DNA of 64,000 nt from Gordonibacter sp. 28C (GTDB lineage Bacteria > Actinomycetota > Coriobacteriia > Coriobacteriales > Eggerthellaceae): assembly GCF_003339845.1 (NCBI RefSeq), contig NZ_PPTR01000008.1, positions 62,001-126,000 of the forward strand. The letters are read 5' to 3'. A model generated the notes under the pieces. The model ran no database searches, was not told the origin of the DNA, and was given only the letters and a program-made list of their open reading frames with translations. This document shows positions 49,767 through 60,339 of the stretch, one piece after another (position 1 is the stretch's first letter; the number at the start of each line of letters is the position of its first letter). Made by a program: the position numbers and the translations under genes.

Positions 49767-50834
49767 ATGTCCTGCACAGCAAAGCCGAACGAGGCGACCC
49801 GGCGGGTCATGGTGGGCGACGTGCCGCTCGGCGGCGGCGCGCCCGTCGTCGTGCAGTCCATGCTGAACGCCCCGGCCGACGACGTGGCGGCGAACCTCGC
49901 GCAGATCGAGGCGCTGGCCGCCGTCGGCTGCGAGATCGTGCGCATGGCCATTCCGCGGCACGCGTGCCTGGACGCCTTCGAAGCCGTGTGCGCCCAGTCG
50001 CCGTTGCCGGTGGTGGCCGACATCCACTTCTCGGCGGACATCGCGGTGGAGGCGGCGCGGCGCGGGGCGGCGAAGCTGCGCATCAATCCCGGCAACATCG
50101 GGGGGCTGGCCAAAACGCAAGCCGTGCTCGATGCGGCGGGGGAGGCCGGCATTCCCATCCGCATCGGCGTGAACGCCGGCTCGCTCGACGCCGAGCTGGC
50201 CGCGCGCGACGATCTGACGCTGGCGCAGAAGCTGGCGCGCTCGGCGGCCGACTACGTGCGGTACTGCGAGGGGCGCGGCTTTTCCGATTTGGTGGTCAGC
50301 GCGAAGGCGCACGACGTCATGGCCACGGTGGCCACGTATCGCCAGCTCACTCGCGAGCTTCCCCACGTGCCGCTGCACATCGGCGTCACGGAGGCCGGCA
50401 CCACGTTCCAAGGCGTCATCAAGTCGGCCTGCGGCTTGGGCATTTTGCTGGAAGAGGGTATCGGCGACACGCTGCGCATCTCGCTCACCGACGATCCCGT
50501 GCAGGAGGTTCGTGCCTGCTGGACGCTGCTCGCAGCGCTCGACCTGCGCAGACGCTCGCCGGAGCTCATCAGCTGTCCCACATGCGGGCGCTGCCAGGTG
50601 GACCTCATCGGGCTGGCGCGGCAGGTGGAGGAGCGTATCGCGAACCTGGACAAGCCGCTCAAGGTGGCCGTCATGGGGTGCGTGGTGAACGGACCGGGCG
50701 AGGCCGCCGACGCCGACATCGGCGTGGCGTGCGGAGCAGGGTCGGGCGTGGTTTTTTCCCATGGTAACGTCGTCCGCAAGGTGGAGGAGAACGACATTGT
50801 GGACGCTTTGATGGAGGAGATAGGAAGATTATGA
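49767..50834 (+). CDS. ispG: 4-hydroxy-3-methylbut-2-enyl diphosphate synthase
   Basis: Fe-S enzyme that reduces MEcPP to HMBPP, the penultimate MEP-pathway step. The 355-aa bacterial form has VVVQSMLNAPADDV, VADIHFSADIAVEAA and KLRINPGNIG, then the cluster Cys residues in SCPTCGRCQVDL and MGCVVNGPGEAADADIG. All expected Cys ligands are present. ATG 49767 follows GGGAG by 6 nt. The end overlaps the proS start by 4 bp (ATGA), so the two are translationally coupled. Confidence 0.97.
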   Translation: MSCTAKPNEATRRVMVGDVPLGGGAPVVVQSMLNAPADDVAANLAQIEALAAVGCEIVRMAIPRHACLDAFEAVCAQSPLPVVADIHFSADIAVEAARRGAAKLRINPGNIGGLAKTQAVLDAAGEAGIPIRIGVNAGSLDAELAARDDLTLAQKLARSAADYVRYCEGRGFSDLVVSAKAHDVMATVATYRQLTRELPHVPLHIGVTEAGTTFQGVIKSACGLGILLEEGIGDTLRISLTDDPVQEVRACWTLLAALDLRRRSPELISCPTCGRCQVDLIGLARQVEERIANLDKPLKVAVMGCVVNGPGEAADADIGVACGAGSGVVFSHGNVVRKVEENDIVDALMEEIGRL

Positions 50835-52588
50835 CGAACGCGAATATCATGCGCATGAGCGAGCTGTACGTGCCCACGCTCAAGGAGGATCCCACCGACG
50901 CGGAGATCGCCAGCCACAAGCTGCTGCTGCGCGCGGGCATGATCCGCAAGACGGCTTCGGGCGTGTACACGTTCCTGCCTTTGGGCAAGCGCGTGCTGTC
51001 CAAGGTGGAGCGCATCGTGCGCGAGGAGATGAACGCCATCGGCGCGCAGGAGATCATGATGCCGGCGCTGCAGCCGGGCGAGCTCTGGCACGAGAGCGGC
51101 CGCTGGGACGACTACGGCCCGGAGCTCATGCGCCTGGTCGACCGCCACGACCGCGAGTTCTGCCTCGGGCCCACCCATGAGGAACTCATCACCGCGCTCG
51201 TGCGCAACGAGCTGCGCTCGTACAAGGAGCTGCCGCTTTCCCTCTATCAGATTCAGGTGAAGTTCCGCGACGAGATCCGTCCGCGCTTCGGGCTTCTGCG
51301 CAGCCGCGAGTTCATCATGAAGGACGCCTACAGCTTCCATGCCAGCCAAGAGTCGCTGCAGAAGACCTACGACGAGATGAGCGAGGCCTACGGGCGCATC
51401 TGCGACCGCATGGACATGGACTACCGTCCCGTCGAGGCCGATTCCGGTCAGATCGGCGGCAGCGTGACCTGCGAGTTCATGGCGCTTGCCGATGCAGGCG
51501 AGGCCGAGCTCGTGCACTGCACCTGCGGGTACGCGGCCAACGCCGAGGCGGGCGACTGCCTGGCGCGCCCGACCGTCTACGACGTGCCGGCCATGGAGAA
51601 GGTGGCCACGCCGGGCGTGCACACCATCGCCGAGCTGGCGGCGTTCCTGGACATTCCCGAGTCGTCCACCGTGAAGGCGCTGTCGGGCAAGAACGATGCG
51701 GGCGACCTCGTGGTCATGTTCATCCCCGGCGACCACGAGCTCAACGAGCTCAAGGCGGAACGTGCGGCCGGCGGCTTCACGCTGCTCACCGACGAGGACA
51801 TGGAGGCGTTCGGCTTGCACAAAGGCTCCATGGGCCCGGTCGGCCTGCCGGAGAGCGCGCACGTCATTGCGGCCCGCAGCCTGCAGGCCGTGCCGAAGTG
51901 GGTCGTGGGCGCGAACGAGGACGGCTACCACTACGTGGGCGCGCAGCTGGGCGTCGATTTCAAGGTGGACGAATGGGCCGACCTCTGCATCGTGAAGCCC
52001 GGCGACAGCTGTCCGAAATGCGGGCTGCCGCTCGAGGGCGCGCGCGGCATCGAGGTGTCGCAGGTGTTCCAGCTGGGCGACAAGTACTCGAAGGCCATGG
52101 GCGCCACGTTCATGGCCGAGGACGGCAGCGAGCAGCCGTTCCTCATGGGCTGCTACGGCGTGGGCATCTCGCGCACCATGGCCGCCATCGTGGAGCAGCA
52201 CAACGACGAGAACGGCATCGCGTGGCCCTTCTCGGTGGCGCCGGCGCACGTGTGCGTGCTGCCGCTCACCGTGGGCGACGACGAGGTGCAGCCGGCGGCC
52301 GAGAAGCTGGCAATCGATTTGGCCAAGCTCGGCTTGGAGGTCGTCATCGACGATCGTAGCGAGCGCGCCGGCGTGAAGTTCGCCGACGCCGACCTGGTGG
52401 GTTGGCCGTTGCAGGTCGTGGTGGGCAAGCGTGGGCTTGCCGAAGGCAAAGTGGAGATCAAGCATCGCAAGACGGGCGCACGCCGCGATATCTCGCTCAC
52501 GGCGCTCACCGAGGCCATTGCGTTCACGCAGCGAAACACGAAGGTTTGGGGCTCCGAGGCCGACCTGTTCGGCGAGCTGTTCGCCTGA
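50831..52588 (+). CDS. proS: prolyl-tRNA synthetase
   Basis: Charges tRNA-Pro. The 585-aa bacterial-type enzyme shows class II motifs: LPLGKRVLSKVERIVREEM (motif 1), KFRDEIRPRFGLLRSREFIMKD (motif 2 region) and GCYGVGISRTMAAIVEQH (motif 3). An INS editing domain of the YbaK type lies between motifs 2 and 3 (from about residue 225 to 400). The C-terminal anticodon-binding domain begins near APAHVCVLPLTVGDD. ATG overlaps the ispG stop, and the stop overlaps the next ATG by one base, giving three coupled genes. Confidence 0.97.
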   Translation: MTNANIMRMSELYVPTLKEDPTDAEIASHKLLLRAGMIRKTASGVYTFLPLGKRVLSKVERIVREEMNAIGAQEIMMPALQPGELWHESGRWDDYGPELMRLVDRHDREFCLGPTHEELITALVRNELRSYKELPLSLYQIQVKFRDEIRPRFGLLRSREFIMKDAYSFHASQESLQKTYDEMSEAYGRICDRMDMDYRPVEADSGQIGGSVTCEFMALADAGEAELVHCTCGYAANAEAGDCLARPTVYDVPAMEKVATPGVHTIAELAAFLDIPESSTVKALSGKNDAGDLVVMFIPGDHELNELKAERAAGGFTLLTDEDMEAFGLHKGSMGPVGLPESAHVIAARSLQAVPKWVVGANEDGYHYVGAQLGVDFKVDEWADLCIVKPGDSCPKCGLPLEGARGIEVSQVFQLGDKYSKAMGATFMAEDGSEQPFLMGCYGVGISRTMAAIVEQHNDENGIAWPFSVAPAHVCVLPLTVGDDEVQPAAEKLAIDLAKLGLEVVIDDRSERAGVKFADADLVGWPLQVVVGKRGLAEGKVEIKHRKTGARRDISLTALTEAIAFTQRNTKVWGSEADLFGELFA

Positions 52589-53313
52589 TGAGCGTCGAGT
52601 TCGGCGGTGACGCGGCCGTGGAGGCCGCGTCACCGTTTTCTGCATGCTCGTCTGAGGATTCTCTCGCGGGCACGCGCGGGGTTCTCTTCGATCTGGACGG
52701 CACCCTGCTCGACACCGAGCGTTTGATCTTGGTGTCGTTCCGCCATGCGGTGGAGGCGGTGCTGGGGAAGAGCATCCCCGACGAGCTGCTCATGGCGAAG
52801 GTGGGCCAGCCGCTTACCGTCCAGATGTGGGATTTTACGGACGACCAGGCGGTGCACGACGAGTTGCTCGGCACGTACCGCACGTACAACGAGCGGGTTC
52901 ACGACGATCTCATCCGCATTTTCCCCGGCGTCGCCGACGTGCTCGCCGAGCTGCGGGGCAGGGGACTGGATTTGGGCGTGGTGACTTCGAAGCGCCACGA
53001 GGCCGCTCTGCGCGGCCTGGCCGTGTTCGGGCTGGATCGCAGTTTCGACTTCCTCGTAGGTTCCGACGACTGGCCTACTCACAAACCGGATCCCGGCCCG
53101 GTGGCTCACGGTTGCGACCTGCTCGGGCTGCGACCCGAGGAATGCCTCTACGTGGGCGACAGCCCCTTCGACATCCAAGCCGGGAACGGGGCCGGCTGCA
53201 CGACCGTGGCGGCGCTATGGGGTATGTTCCCGGAGGCGGTGTTGGAAGCCGAAGGCCCCGATTGCGTTTGCCGGACCATCGACGAGCTGCCGAAGTTGCT
53301 TGCAGAGGTATAG
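52588..53313 (+). CDS. HAD-superfamily hydrolase (phosphoglycolate phosphatase/PpaX-like)
   Basis: A 241-aa haloacid dehalogenase-type phosphatase. Motif I is GVLFDLDGTLLDTERLI, motif II VVTSKRHEA, motif III the Lys in THKPDPGP, and motif IV YVGDSPFDIQAG. A helical cap follows motif I, as in Gph and PpaX. The first 25 or so residues are not part of the fold. The ATG overlaps the proS stop by one base (TGATG). The substrate may be phosphoglycolate, pyrophosphate or another small phosphate ester. Confidence 0.9.
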   Translation: MSVEFGGDAAVEAASPFSACSSEDSLAGTRGVLFDLDGTLLDTERLILVSFRHAVEAVLGKSIPDELLMAKVGQPLTVQMWDFTDDQAVHDELLGTYRTYNERVHDDLIRIFPGVADVLAELRGRGLDLGVVTSKRHEAALRGLAVFGLDRSFDFLVGSDDWPTHKPDPGPVAHGCDLLGLRPEECLYVGDSPFDIQAGNGAGCTTVAALWGMFPEAVLEAEGPDCVCRTIDELPKLLAEV

Positions 53314-53543
53314 GGGCGGCAGGGCATTCGTCTCAAGCCCCCGTCGTTCGCCCTACAATTTCGCATGCCTATCGCTCAGCACCCGCACATTCTCGCCGAA
53401 CATGCGCGCAAGACCTGCTCACGACGCCCCGCTAGCGCCCAGCCGTTCCCTTCGGGCGCGGTGCACAACATCCTCCCACCCCGCGATTCTGTTGCTTGCC
53501 GGTGAATTTCCCGCCCAAACTCCCCCTTGAGCCACCCTTCCTC

Positions 53544-53549
53544 TATAAT
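53544..53549 (+). promoter_or_regulatory. -10 box of the pyruvate carboxylase operon
   Basis: TATAAT 48 nt before the ATG at 53598. The -35 is not clear. GAAGGGGG upstream of the ATG serves as ribosome binding site. Confidence 0.45.
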
Positions 53550-53597
53550 CGGTTATTCGATCTTTGACTAACTGCAAATCGAAGGGGGTGTGAGTTC

Positions 53598-55489
<1,892 letters not shown>

Positions 55490-55490
<1 letters not shown>

Positions 55491-56842
55491 TGTTTAGCAA
55501 GATACTGGTTGCCAATCGCGGCGAGGTGGCGCTGCGCATCATGCGCGCCTGCCGCGAGCTGGGCGTGAAGACGGTCGCGGTCTACTCGACCGAGGACGCC
55601 GACACCTATCCCGTGCAGTACGCCGACGAGGCCGTGTGCATCGGCCCCGCCCAGGCGAACAAGAGCTACCTGGTCATACCCAGCATCATCTCCGCGGCGA
55701 AGAACGCCGGGGCCGAGGCCATCCACCCCGGCTACGGCTTCTTGGCCGAGAACGCCGACTTCGCCCGCGCCTGCGTCGAGAACGACCTGGTGTTCATCGG
55801 GCCCTCCGCCGACTGCATCGAGCGCATGGGCGACAAGAGCATGGCGCGCGAGACCATGAAGGGCTGCGGCGTTCCCACCGTTCCCGGTTCCGACGGCTGC
55901 ATCGAGACGGCGGCCGAGGCCAAGGCCTTCGCCGACAGCGTGGGCTATCCCGTGCTCATCAAGGCCACGGCGGGCGGCGGCGGCAAGGGCATGCGCGAGG
56001 TGCACGACCCGGCCGACCTCGAGGCCCAGTACCAGGCGGCCCGCAACGAGGCGGGCGCGGCCTTCGGAAACGACGGCGTGTACCTGGAGAAGCTCGTGCT
56101 GCGTCCTCGCCACGTGGAGATACAGGTGCTGGCCGACGACTTCGGCAACAATCTGGCGCTCTGCGAGCGCGACTGCTCCGTGCAGCGCCGCCACCAGAAG
56201 CTCATCGAGGAGGCGCCCTCGCCGGCGCTCACCGAGGATTTGCGCCGCGCCATGGGCGTGGCCGCCATCAAGGCCGTGCGCGCCGTGAACTACAAGAACG
56301 CCGGCACCATCGAGTTCCTGCTCGACGAGCGCGGGAACTTCTACTTCATGGAGATGAACACGCGCGTGCAGGTGGAGCATCCGGTAACGGAGCAGATCAC
56401 CGGCACCGACATCATCAAAGAGCAGCTGCGCATCGCCTCCGGCGAGCCCATCAGCTGCGCCTCGCGCGCGCCGTTCGCCCCGTTCGGCCACGCCATCGAG
56501 TTCCGCATCAACGCGGAGGACCCGGCGCACGCCTTCCGTCCGTGCCCCGGCACCATCACGAGGTTCGATCCTCCGGCGGGCCCCGGCGTGCGCGTGGAGA
56601 GCTACGTGCGCACGGGCTCGCGCATCTCGCCGTACTACGACTCGCTCGTGGCGAAGCTCGTGGTGTACGGCCAGGATCGCGAAGAGGCGCTCCAGCGCGG
56701 GCGCCGCGCCCTCGACGAGTTCGTCATCGAAGGCATCGAAACCACCATCTCGTTCCATCGCCGCGTGCTGGACAATGCGGTGTTCTGCGCGGGCGAGGCG
56801 ACGACCGACTTCATCGAAACCCAGATGGGAGACGTGCTATGA
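55490..56842 (+). CDS. biotin carboxylase subunit
   Basis: A 450-aa ATP-grasp enzyme that carboxylates biotin. KILVANRGEVALRIMRACREL opens the N-terminal domain, EAIHPGYGFLAEN follows, then the glycine-rich ATP loop KATAGGGGKGMREV, CERDCSVQRRHQKLIEEAP, FYFMEMNTRVQVEHPVTE and EFRINAEDP. It is AccC-like and is paired with the upstream carboxyltransferase through a TAATG overlap, so the two form a split pyruvate carboxylase. It could in principle also serve acetyl-CoA carboxylase if no other accC exists. The next gene overlaps its stop by 4 bp. Confidence 0.95.
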
Positions 56843-57186
56843 ATGAACTGAATCTTGACGGCATGGCGTTGGCGCCGGGCGTCGTCGAGACCATCGTGTC
56901 CATTGCCACCAACGAGGTCGAGGGCGTGGCTTCGGTCGGCTCGGCGGCTTCGGGCGGCCTGCGCTCCGTGTTCGGCTCCAAGCCGTCCACGCAGGGCATC
57001 GACATCGCCGTGGACGAGGACGACAAGCTGGCCATCTCGGTGCGCGTCGACGTGTACTACGGCTACGTGCTGCCCGATCTGGCCGCGAACGTGCGCCAGG
57101 CCGTGGCCGACGCGGTCGCCAGCCAGGTGGGCGCGCAGGTGTCCTCGGTCGACGTGTACATCGACGGCATCCAGTTCGCCGGTTAG
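56839..57186 (+). CDS. Asp23/Gls24 family envelope stress response protein
   Basis: A 115-aa protein of the Asp23 family. GVVETIVSIATNEVEGVASV, the Gly/Ser-rich turn, and VRVDVYYGYVLPDLAANVRQ with VSSVDVYIDGIQF match well. Family members are often encoded between accBC and nusB, as here, and localise near the membrane in Gram-positive bacteria. The ATG overlaps the biotin carboxylase stop (ATGA). Function in envelope stress is known only in general terms. Confidence 0.9.
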   Translation: MNELNLDGMALAPGVVETIVSIATNEVEGVASVGSAASGGLRSVFGSKPSTQGIDIAVDEDDKLAISVRVDVYYGYVLPDLAANVRQAVADAVASQVGAQVSSVDVYIDGIQFAG

Positions 57187-57207
57187 CCGGAGGTTTGCTG
57201 AACTTTT

Positions 57208-57888
57208 ATGGCTGCTAAACGACATGAACGCACGCGTGCGCGCCGATCGGCGCTCGCGCTGCTCTACACGAGCGAGATAACCGACGAGGGCGCCACCAAG
57301 ATCGCCGAAGAGGGCCGCTACCTGGCCGAGGACGGTCCGCTGCCCGAATACGCCGAAACGCTGGTTCGCGGCGTGGAGGCGCATCGCGCCGCCATCGACA
57401 GGCACCTGGTCGCCACGTCGGAGAACTGGGCGCTCACCCGCATGCCCATCGTCGACCGCTCCATCCTGCGCCTGGCCGCCTACGAGATGATGTACGTGGC
57501 CGACGTGCCCACGTCCGTCACCATCAACGAGGCCGTGGAGCTGGCGAAGGATTTCGGCGGCGAGGACGAGTCGCCGCGCTTCGTGAACGGGGTGCTGGGC
57601 CGCATCGCGAAGATACTGGAAGCCGAGGCGGCCAACGGGGAAGGGATGCCCGGCGTCGCTCCCGCGGGCGGCAAGGCCGCTCCTGCCGAGGCGGTCGGGA
57701 TCCCCGCGACCCCTGCCGGGGTGCCTGGCGACGCAGCCTCCCCCGAAGGGCCCGAAGAGGCCGCCGGAGCGTTTGAGGCTCCAAGCGCGGCGGCCGAAAC
57801 CGTCGCAGCGGTGCCCGCTGCAGCGGAACCCGAGGCCGCGCCCGCGCCTGCCGAGGCCCTGGTCTTCGGAACGCCGAAGGGAGCGTGA
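57208..57888 (+). CDS. nusB: transcription antitermination factor NusB with long C-terminal tail
   Basis: The N-terminal 140 residues are NusB: RHERTRARRSALALLYTSEI, TRMPIVDRSILRLAAYEM and TSVTINEAVELAKDFGGEDE, then FVNGVLGRIAKI. This all-helical protein binds boxA RNA with NusE to prevent early termination of rRNA transcripts. The last 85 residues are an Ala/Pro/Glu-rich low-complexity tail absent from most NusB proteins. ATG 57208 is preceded by only a weak ribosome binding site. xseB follows after one base. Confidence 0.93.
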   Translation: MAAKRHERTRARRSALALLYTSEITDEGATKIAEEGRYLAEDGPLPEYAETLVRGVEAHRAAIDRHLVATSENWALTRMPIVDRSILRLAAYEMMYVADVPTSVTINEAVELAKDFGGEDESPRFVNGVLGRIAKILEAEAANGEGMPGVAPAGGKAAPAEAVGIPATPAGVPGDAASPEGPEEAAGAFEAPSAAAETVAAVPAAAEPEAAPAPAEALVFGTPKGA

Positions 57889-57889
57889 C

Positions 57890-58180
57890 GTGGCGCGCGA
57901 ATCGTACGAGACGTTCGACCAGGTGAAAACCCGCCTCGACGAGATCGTCGACGCCGTGGGCTCCGAGGAGATGCCCCTCGACGAGGCGCTTTCCCTGTAC
58001 GAGGAGGCCGTGGGCCTGGGCCTGCGTGCCAGCGAGCTGCTCGAGGAGAACATCGAGGCCCGCAACGAGTTGGACGACGCGCAGGACGGCGAGGTCGAAA
58101 CCGAGGCGGATGCCGAAACCGAGGCGGATGCCGCAAACGCCGGCTCGGACGCGGAGGCGCCCGAGCCGGCAACGGCGTAG
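57890..58180 (+). CDS. xseB: exodeoxyribonuclease VII small subunit
   Basis: A 96-aa XseB protein: SYETFDQVKTRLDEIVDAV, then MPLDEALSLYEEAVGLGLRA match the coiled-coil family. The C-terminal 35 residues are acidic repeats (ETEADAETEADA). The start is GTG 57890, one base after the nusB stop. The large subunit gene xseA is not in the window, although it is usually next door. Confidence 0.9.
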   Translation: MARESYETFDQVKTRLDEIVDAVGSEEMPLDEALSLYEEAVGLGLRASELLEENIEARNELDDAQDGEVETEADAETEADAANAGSDAEAPEPATA

Positions 58181-58198
58181 CGAAACGGGAGCGTGACC

Positions 58199-60073
58199 AT
58201 GGACCATCGCATTCTCGATATGATCTCGTCGCCGGCCGATCTCAAGCTGCTGGACGACGACGAGCTTTTCATCCTCGCTCGCGAGATTCGCGAGGAGATC
58301 GTGACCGTGACGTCGGAGACGGGCGGCCACGTGGCCTCGTCGCTGGGCGCCGTGGAGATCATCCTCGCGGTGCACAGCATGATCGATTGCCCTGTCGACC
58401 GCTTCGTGTTCGACGTGGGCCATCAGTCCTATGCGCACAAGCTCGTGACGGGACGGCTCGACGAGTTCAAAACGCTGCGCACCTACGGCGGCCTCTCCGG
58501 CTTCCCGAAGCCCGACGAGAGTCCCTACGACGTGCACCCTTCGGGCCATGCGTCCGATTCGCTGTCGGTGGCGCTGGGCCTGGCGAAGGCGCGCGACCTT
58601 TCCGGCGGTGCCAACAAAGTCGTGGCCCTCATCGGCGACGCGGCCCTGTCGGGCGGCATGGCGTTCGAGGCGCTCAACCACATCGGCCAGGCGCAAACGC
58701 CCATGGTCATCATCCTCAACGACAACGAGATGTCCATCTCGCGCAACGTGGGCGCGCTCATGAAGCACCTCGGCAACATGCGCGCCTCCTCCCAGTACCG
58801 CCAGACGCGCGACTCCGTGCAAGAGAAGCTGGAGAACAGCGGCGCCCTCGGCACGGCGCTCGCGAACTTCGGGCGCAACATGAAGGAGTCGATGAAGCAG
58901 TTCGTGCTTCCGCGCACTATGATATTCGAGCAGCTGGGCATCGTGTGCACGGCTCCCATCGACGGCCACGACATCGGCGCGATCAAGGAGACGCTGGGCT
59001 TGGTGCTGGCCGCCGACGCTCCCGTGCTCATGCACGTGGTGACGAAGAAGGGCGCCGGCTACGAACCTGCCGTGCGCAACCCCGAGAAGTTCCACGGCGT
59101 CGCCCCCTACGACATCGCCACGGGCGAAGTGAAGAAGAAGCCCGCAACCGCCCCGTCTTACACGAGCGTGTTCGGCAAGGCGCTCGCCGAGGAGGCGCGC
59201 GCCGACGACCGCATCGTGGCCATCACGGCCGCCATGAAGGACGGCACGGGCCTTTCGGACTTCGCCGAGGAGTTCCCGAGCCGCTTCATCGACGCGGGCA
59301 TCGCCGAAGAGCACGCCGTGGGCCTGGCCTCGGGGCTGGCCGTGGGCGGCAAGAAGCCCGTCGTGGCCATCTACTCCACGTTCCTGCAGCGCGCCATCGA
59401 CCAGCTCGTCGTCAACAACGCGCTGCCGAACCTCGACGTGGTGTTCGCCATCGACCGCGCCGGCGTCGTGGGCGAGGACGGCCCCACGCACCACGGCATA
59501 TTCGACTTGGCGTACACGCGCATGGTGCCGCATATGCGCGTGCTCGCGCCGTCGAACGAGGCCGAGCTCGTGCACGCCCTGCACACGGCGCTCGCGCTGG
59601 GCGGCCCGTTCGCCATCCGCTATCCGCGCGGAGCGGCCGAAGGGGTGCCCCTGCCCGAGAACCCCGAAGTGCTGGAAGTGGGGAAGTCGCGCACGGTGCG
59701 CGAAGGCGACGACGTGGCCATCCTCGCGTTCGGGCGCATGGTGGGCCGTGCGCTGGGGGCTGCGGAGCTGCTGGCCGAGCGCGGCGTCGAGGCGCGCGTC
59801 GTGGACATGCGTTGGGCGAAACCGCTCGACGCCGACGCCGTCGCCCGTGCCGCCCAGACGAAGCTCGTCGTCACCGTGGAGGGTGGCGTGGTCTCCGGGG
59901 GTGCGGGGGAGGGCGTGCTCGGCGAGCTTGCCCGCCAAGGTCTCGCGGTGCCTGCGCTCACGCTGGGGGTTCCCGACGTGTTCGTGCCCCAAGGCAAGGC
60001 CGACCTGCTGCTGCGCGACCTCGGGCTCGACCCGCAGGGCATCGCGGATTCCGTGGAGGAGCGCTTGGGATAG
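58199..60073 (+). CDS. dxs: 1-deoxy-D-xylulose-5-phosphate synthase
   Basis: First enzyme of the MEP pathway; a thiamine-diphosphate transketolase-like protein that condenses pyruvate and glyceraldehyde 3-phosphate. The 624-aa product has TGGHVASSLGAVEIILAVH, DVGHQSYAHKLVTGR and the ThDP motif from IGDAALSGGMAFEALN to NDNEMSISRN. It also has the Glu in DAGIAEEHAVGLASGL and the C-terminal IDRAGVVGEDGPTHHG. ATG 58199 (7 nt after GGGAG) is better placed than GTG 58193. It follows nusB-xseB closely. Confidence 0.97.
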   Translation: MDHRILDMISSPADLKLLDDDELFILAREIREEIVTVTSETGGHVASSLGAVEIILAVHSMIDCPVDRFVFDVGHQSYAHKLVTGRLDEFKTLRTYGGLSGFPKPDESPYDVHPSGHASDSLSVALGLAKARDLSGGANKVVALIGDAALSGGMAFEALNHIGQAQTPMVIILNDNEMSISRNVGALMKHLGNMRASSQYRQTRDSVQEKLENSGALGTALANFGRNMKESMKQFVLPRTMIFEQLGIVCTAPIDGHDIGAIKETLGLVLAADAPVLMHVVTKKGAGYEPAVRNPEKFHGVAPYDIATGEVKKKPATAPSYTSVFGKALAEEARADDRIVAITAAMKDGTGLSDFAEEFPSRFIDAGIAEEHAVGLASGLAVGGKKPVVAIYSTFLQRAIDQLVVNNALPNLDVVFAIDRAGVVGEDGPTHHGIFDLAYTRMVPHMRVLAPSNEAELVHALHTALALGGPFAIRYPRGAAEGVPLPENPEVLEVGKSRTVREGDDVAILAFGRMVGRALGAAELLAERGVEARVVDMRWAKPLDADAVARAAQTKLVVTVEGGVVSGGAGEGVLGELARQGLAVPALTLGVPDVFVPQGKADLLLRDLGLDPQGIADSVEERLG

Positions 60074-60130
60074 TAGCCTGTCCGTCGGCTCGGGTGCCCG
60101 TTTGTGCCCGGTGGTCTGCTTACCCGGTTG

Positions 60131-60164
60131 CCCGTAGGGGCGCTCTCCAGAGCGCCCCTACGGG
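60131..60164. repeat. solo CGTAGGGGCG palindrome
   Basis: A 16-bp perfect stem (CCCGTAGGGGCGCTCT) with a CC loop, 58 bp after dxs. It represents one REP-like arm of the elements at 35365 and 44097, with GCTCT/AGAGC in place of GATCT/AGATC. It may also help terminate dxs. Confidence 0.8.
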
Positions 60165-60217
60165 CGGCAACGCGAACCCCACCGTTCAGCGACTTTACCC
60201 AAACTTGATCTTTCCCT

Positions 60218-60250
60218 TGCAATGTCTTGATAAAACTCCCCTATTATCAA
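60218..60250 (+). promoter_or_regulatory. promoter and dyad upstream of the phosphate permease
   Basis: TTGCAA (60218-60223) and TATTAT (60242-60247), with an 18-bp spacer, form a good promoter. TTGATAA-N10-TTATCAA (60227-60250) is a perfect 7-bp dyad laid over spacer and -10, a typical position for a repressor site. Confidence 0.5.
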
Positions 60251-60339
60251 ATATTCGTATGCTTTGTCGCCGACGCCGTGTAAGGGGATGAGTTGGACGT
60301 GCTCGCCGGTTCGCGCTCCCTGTGCGGGAGGGAGTTCGC

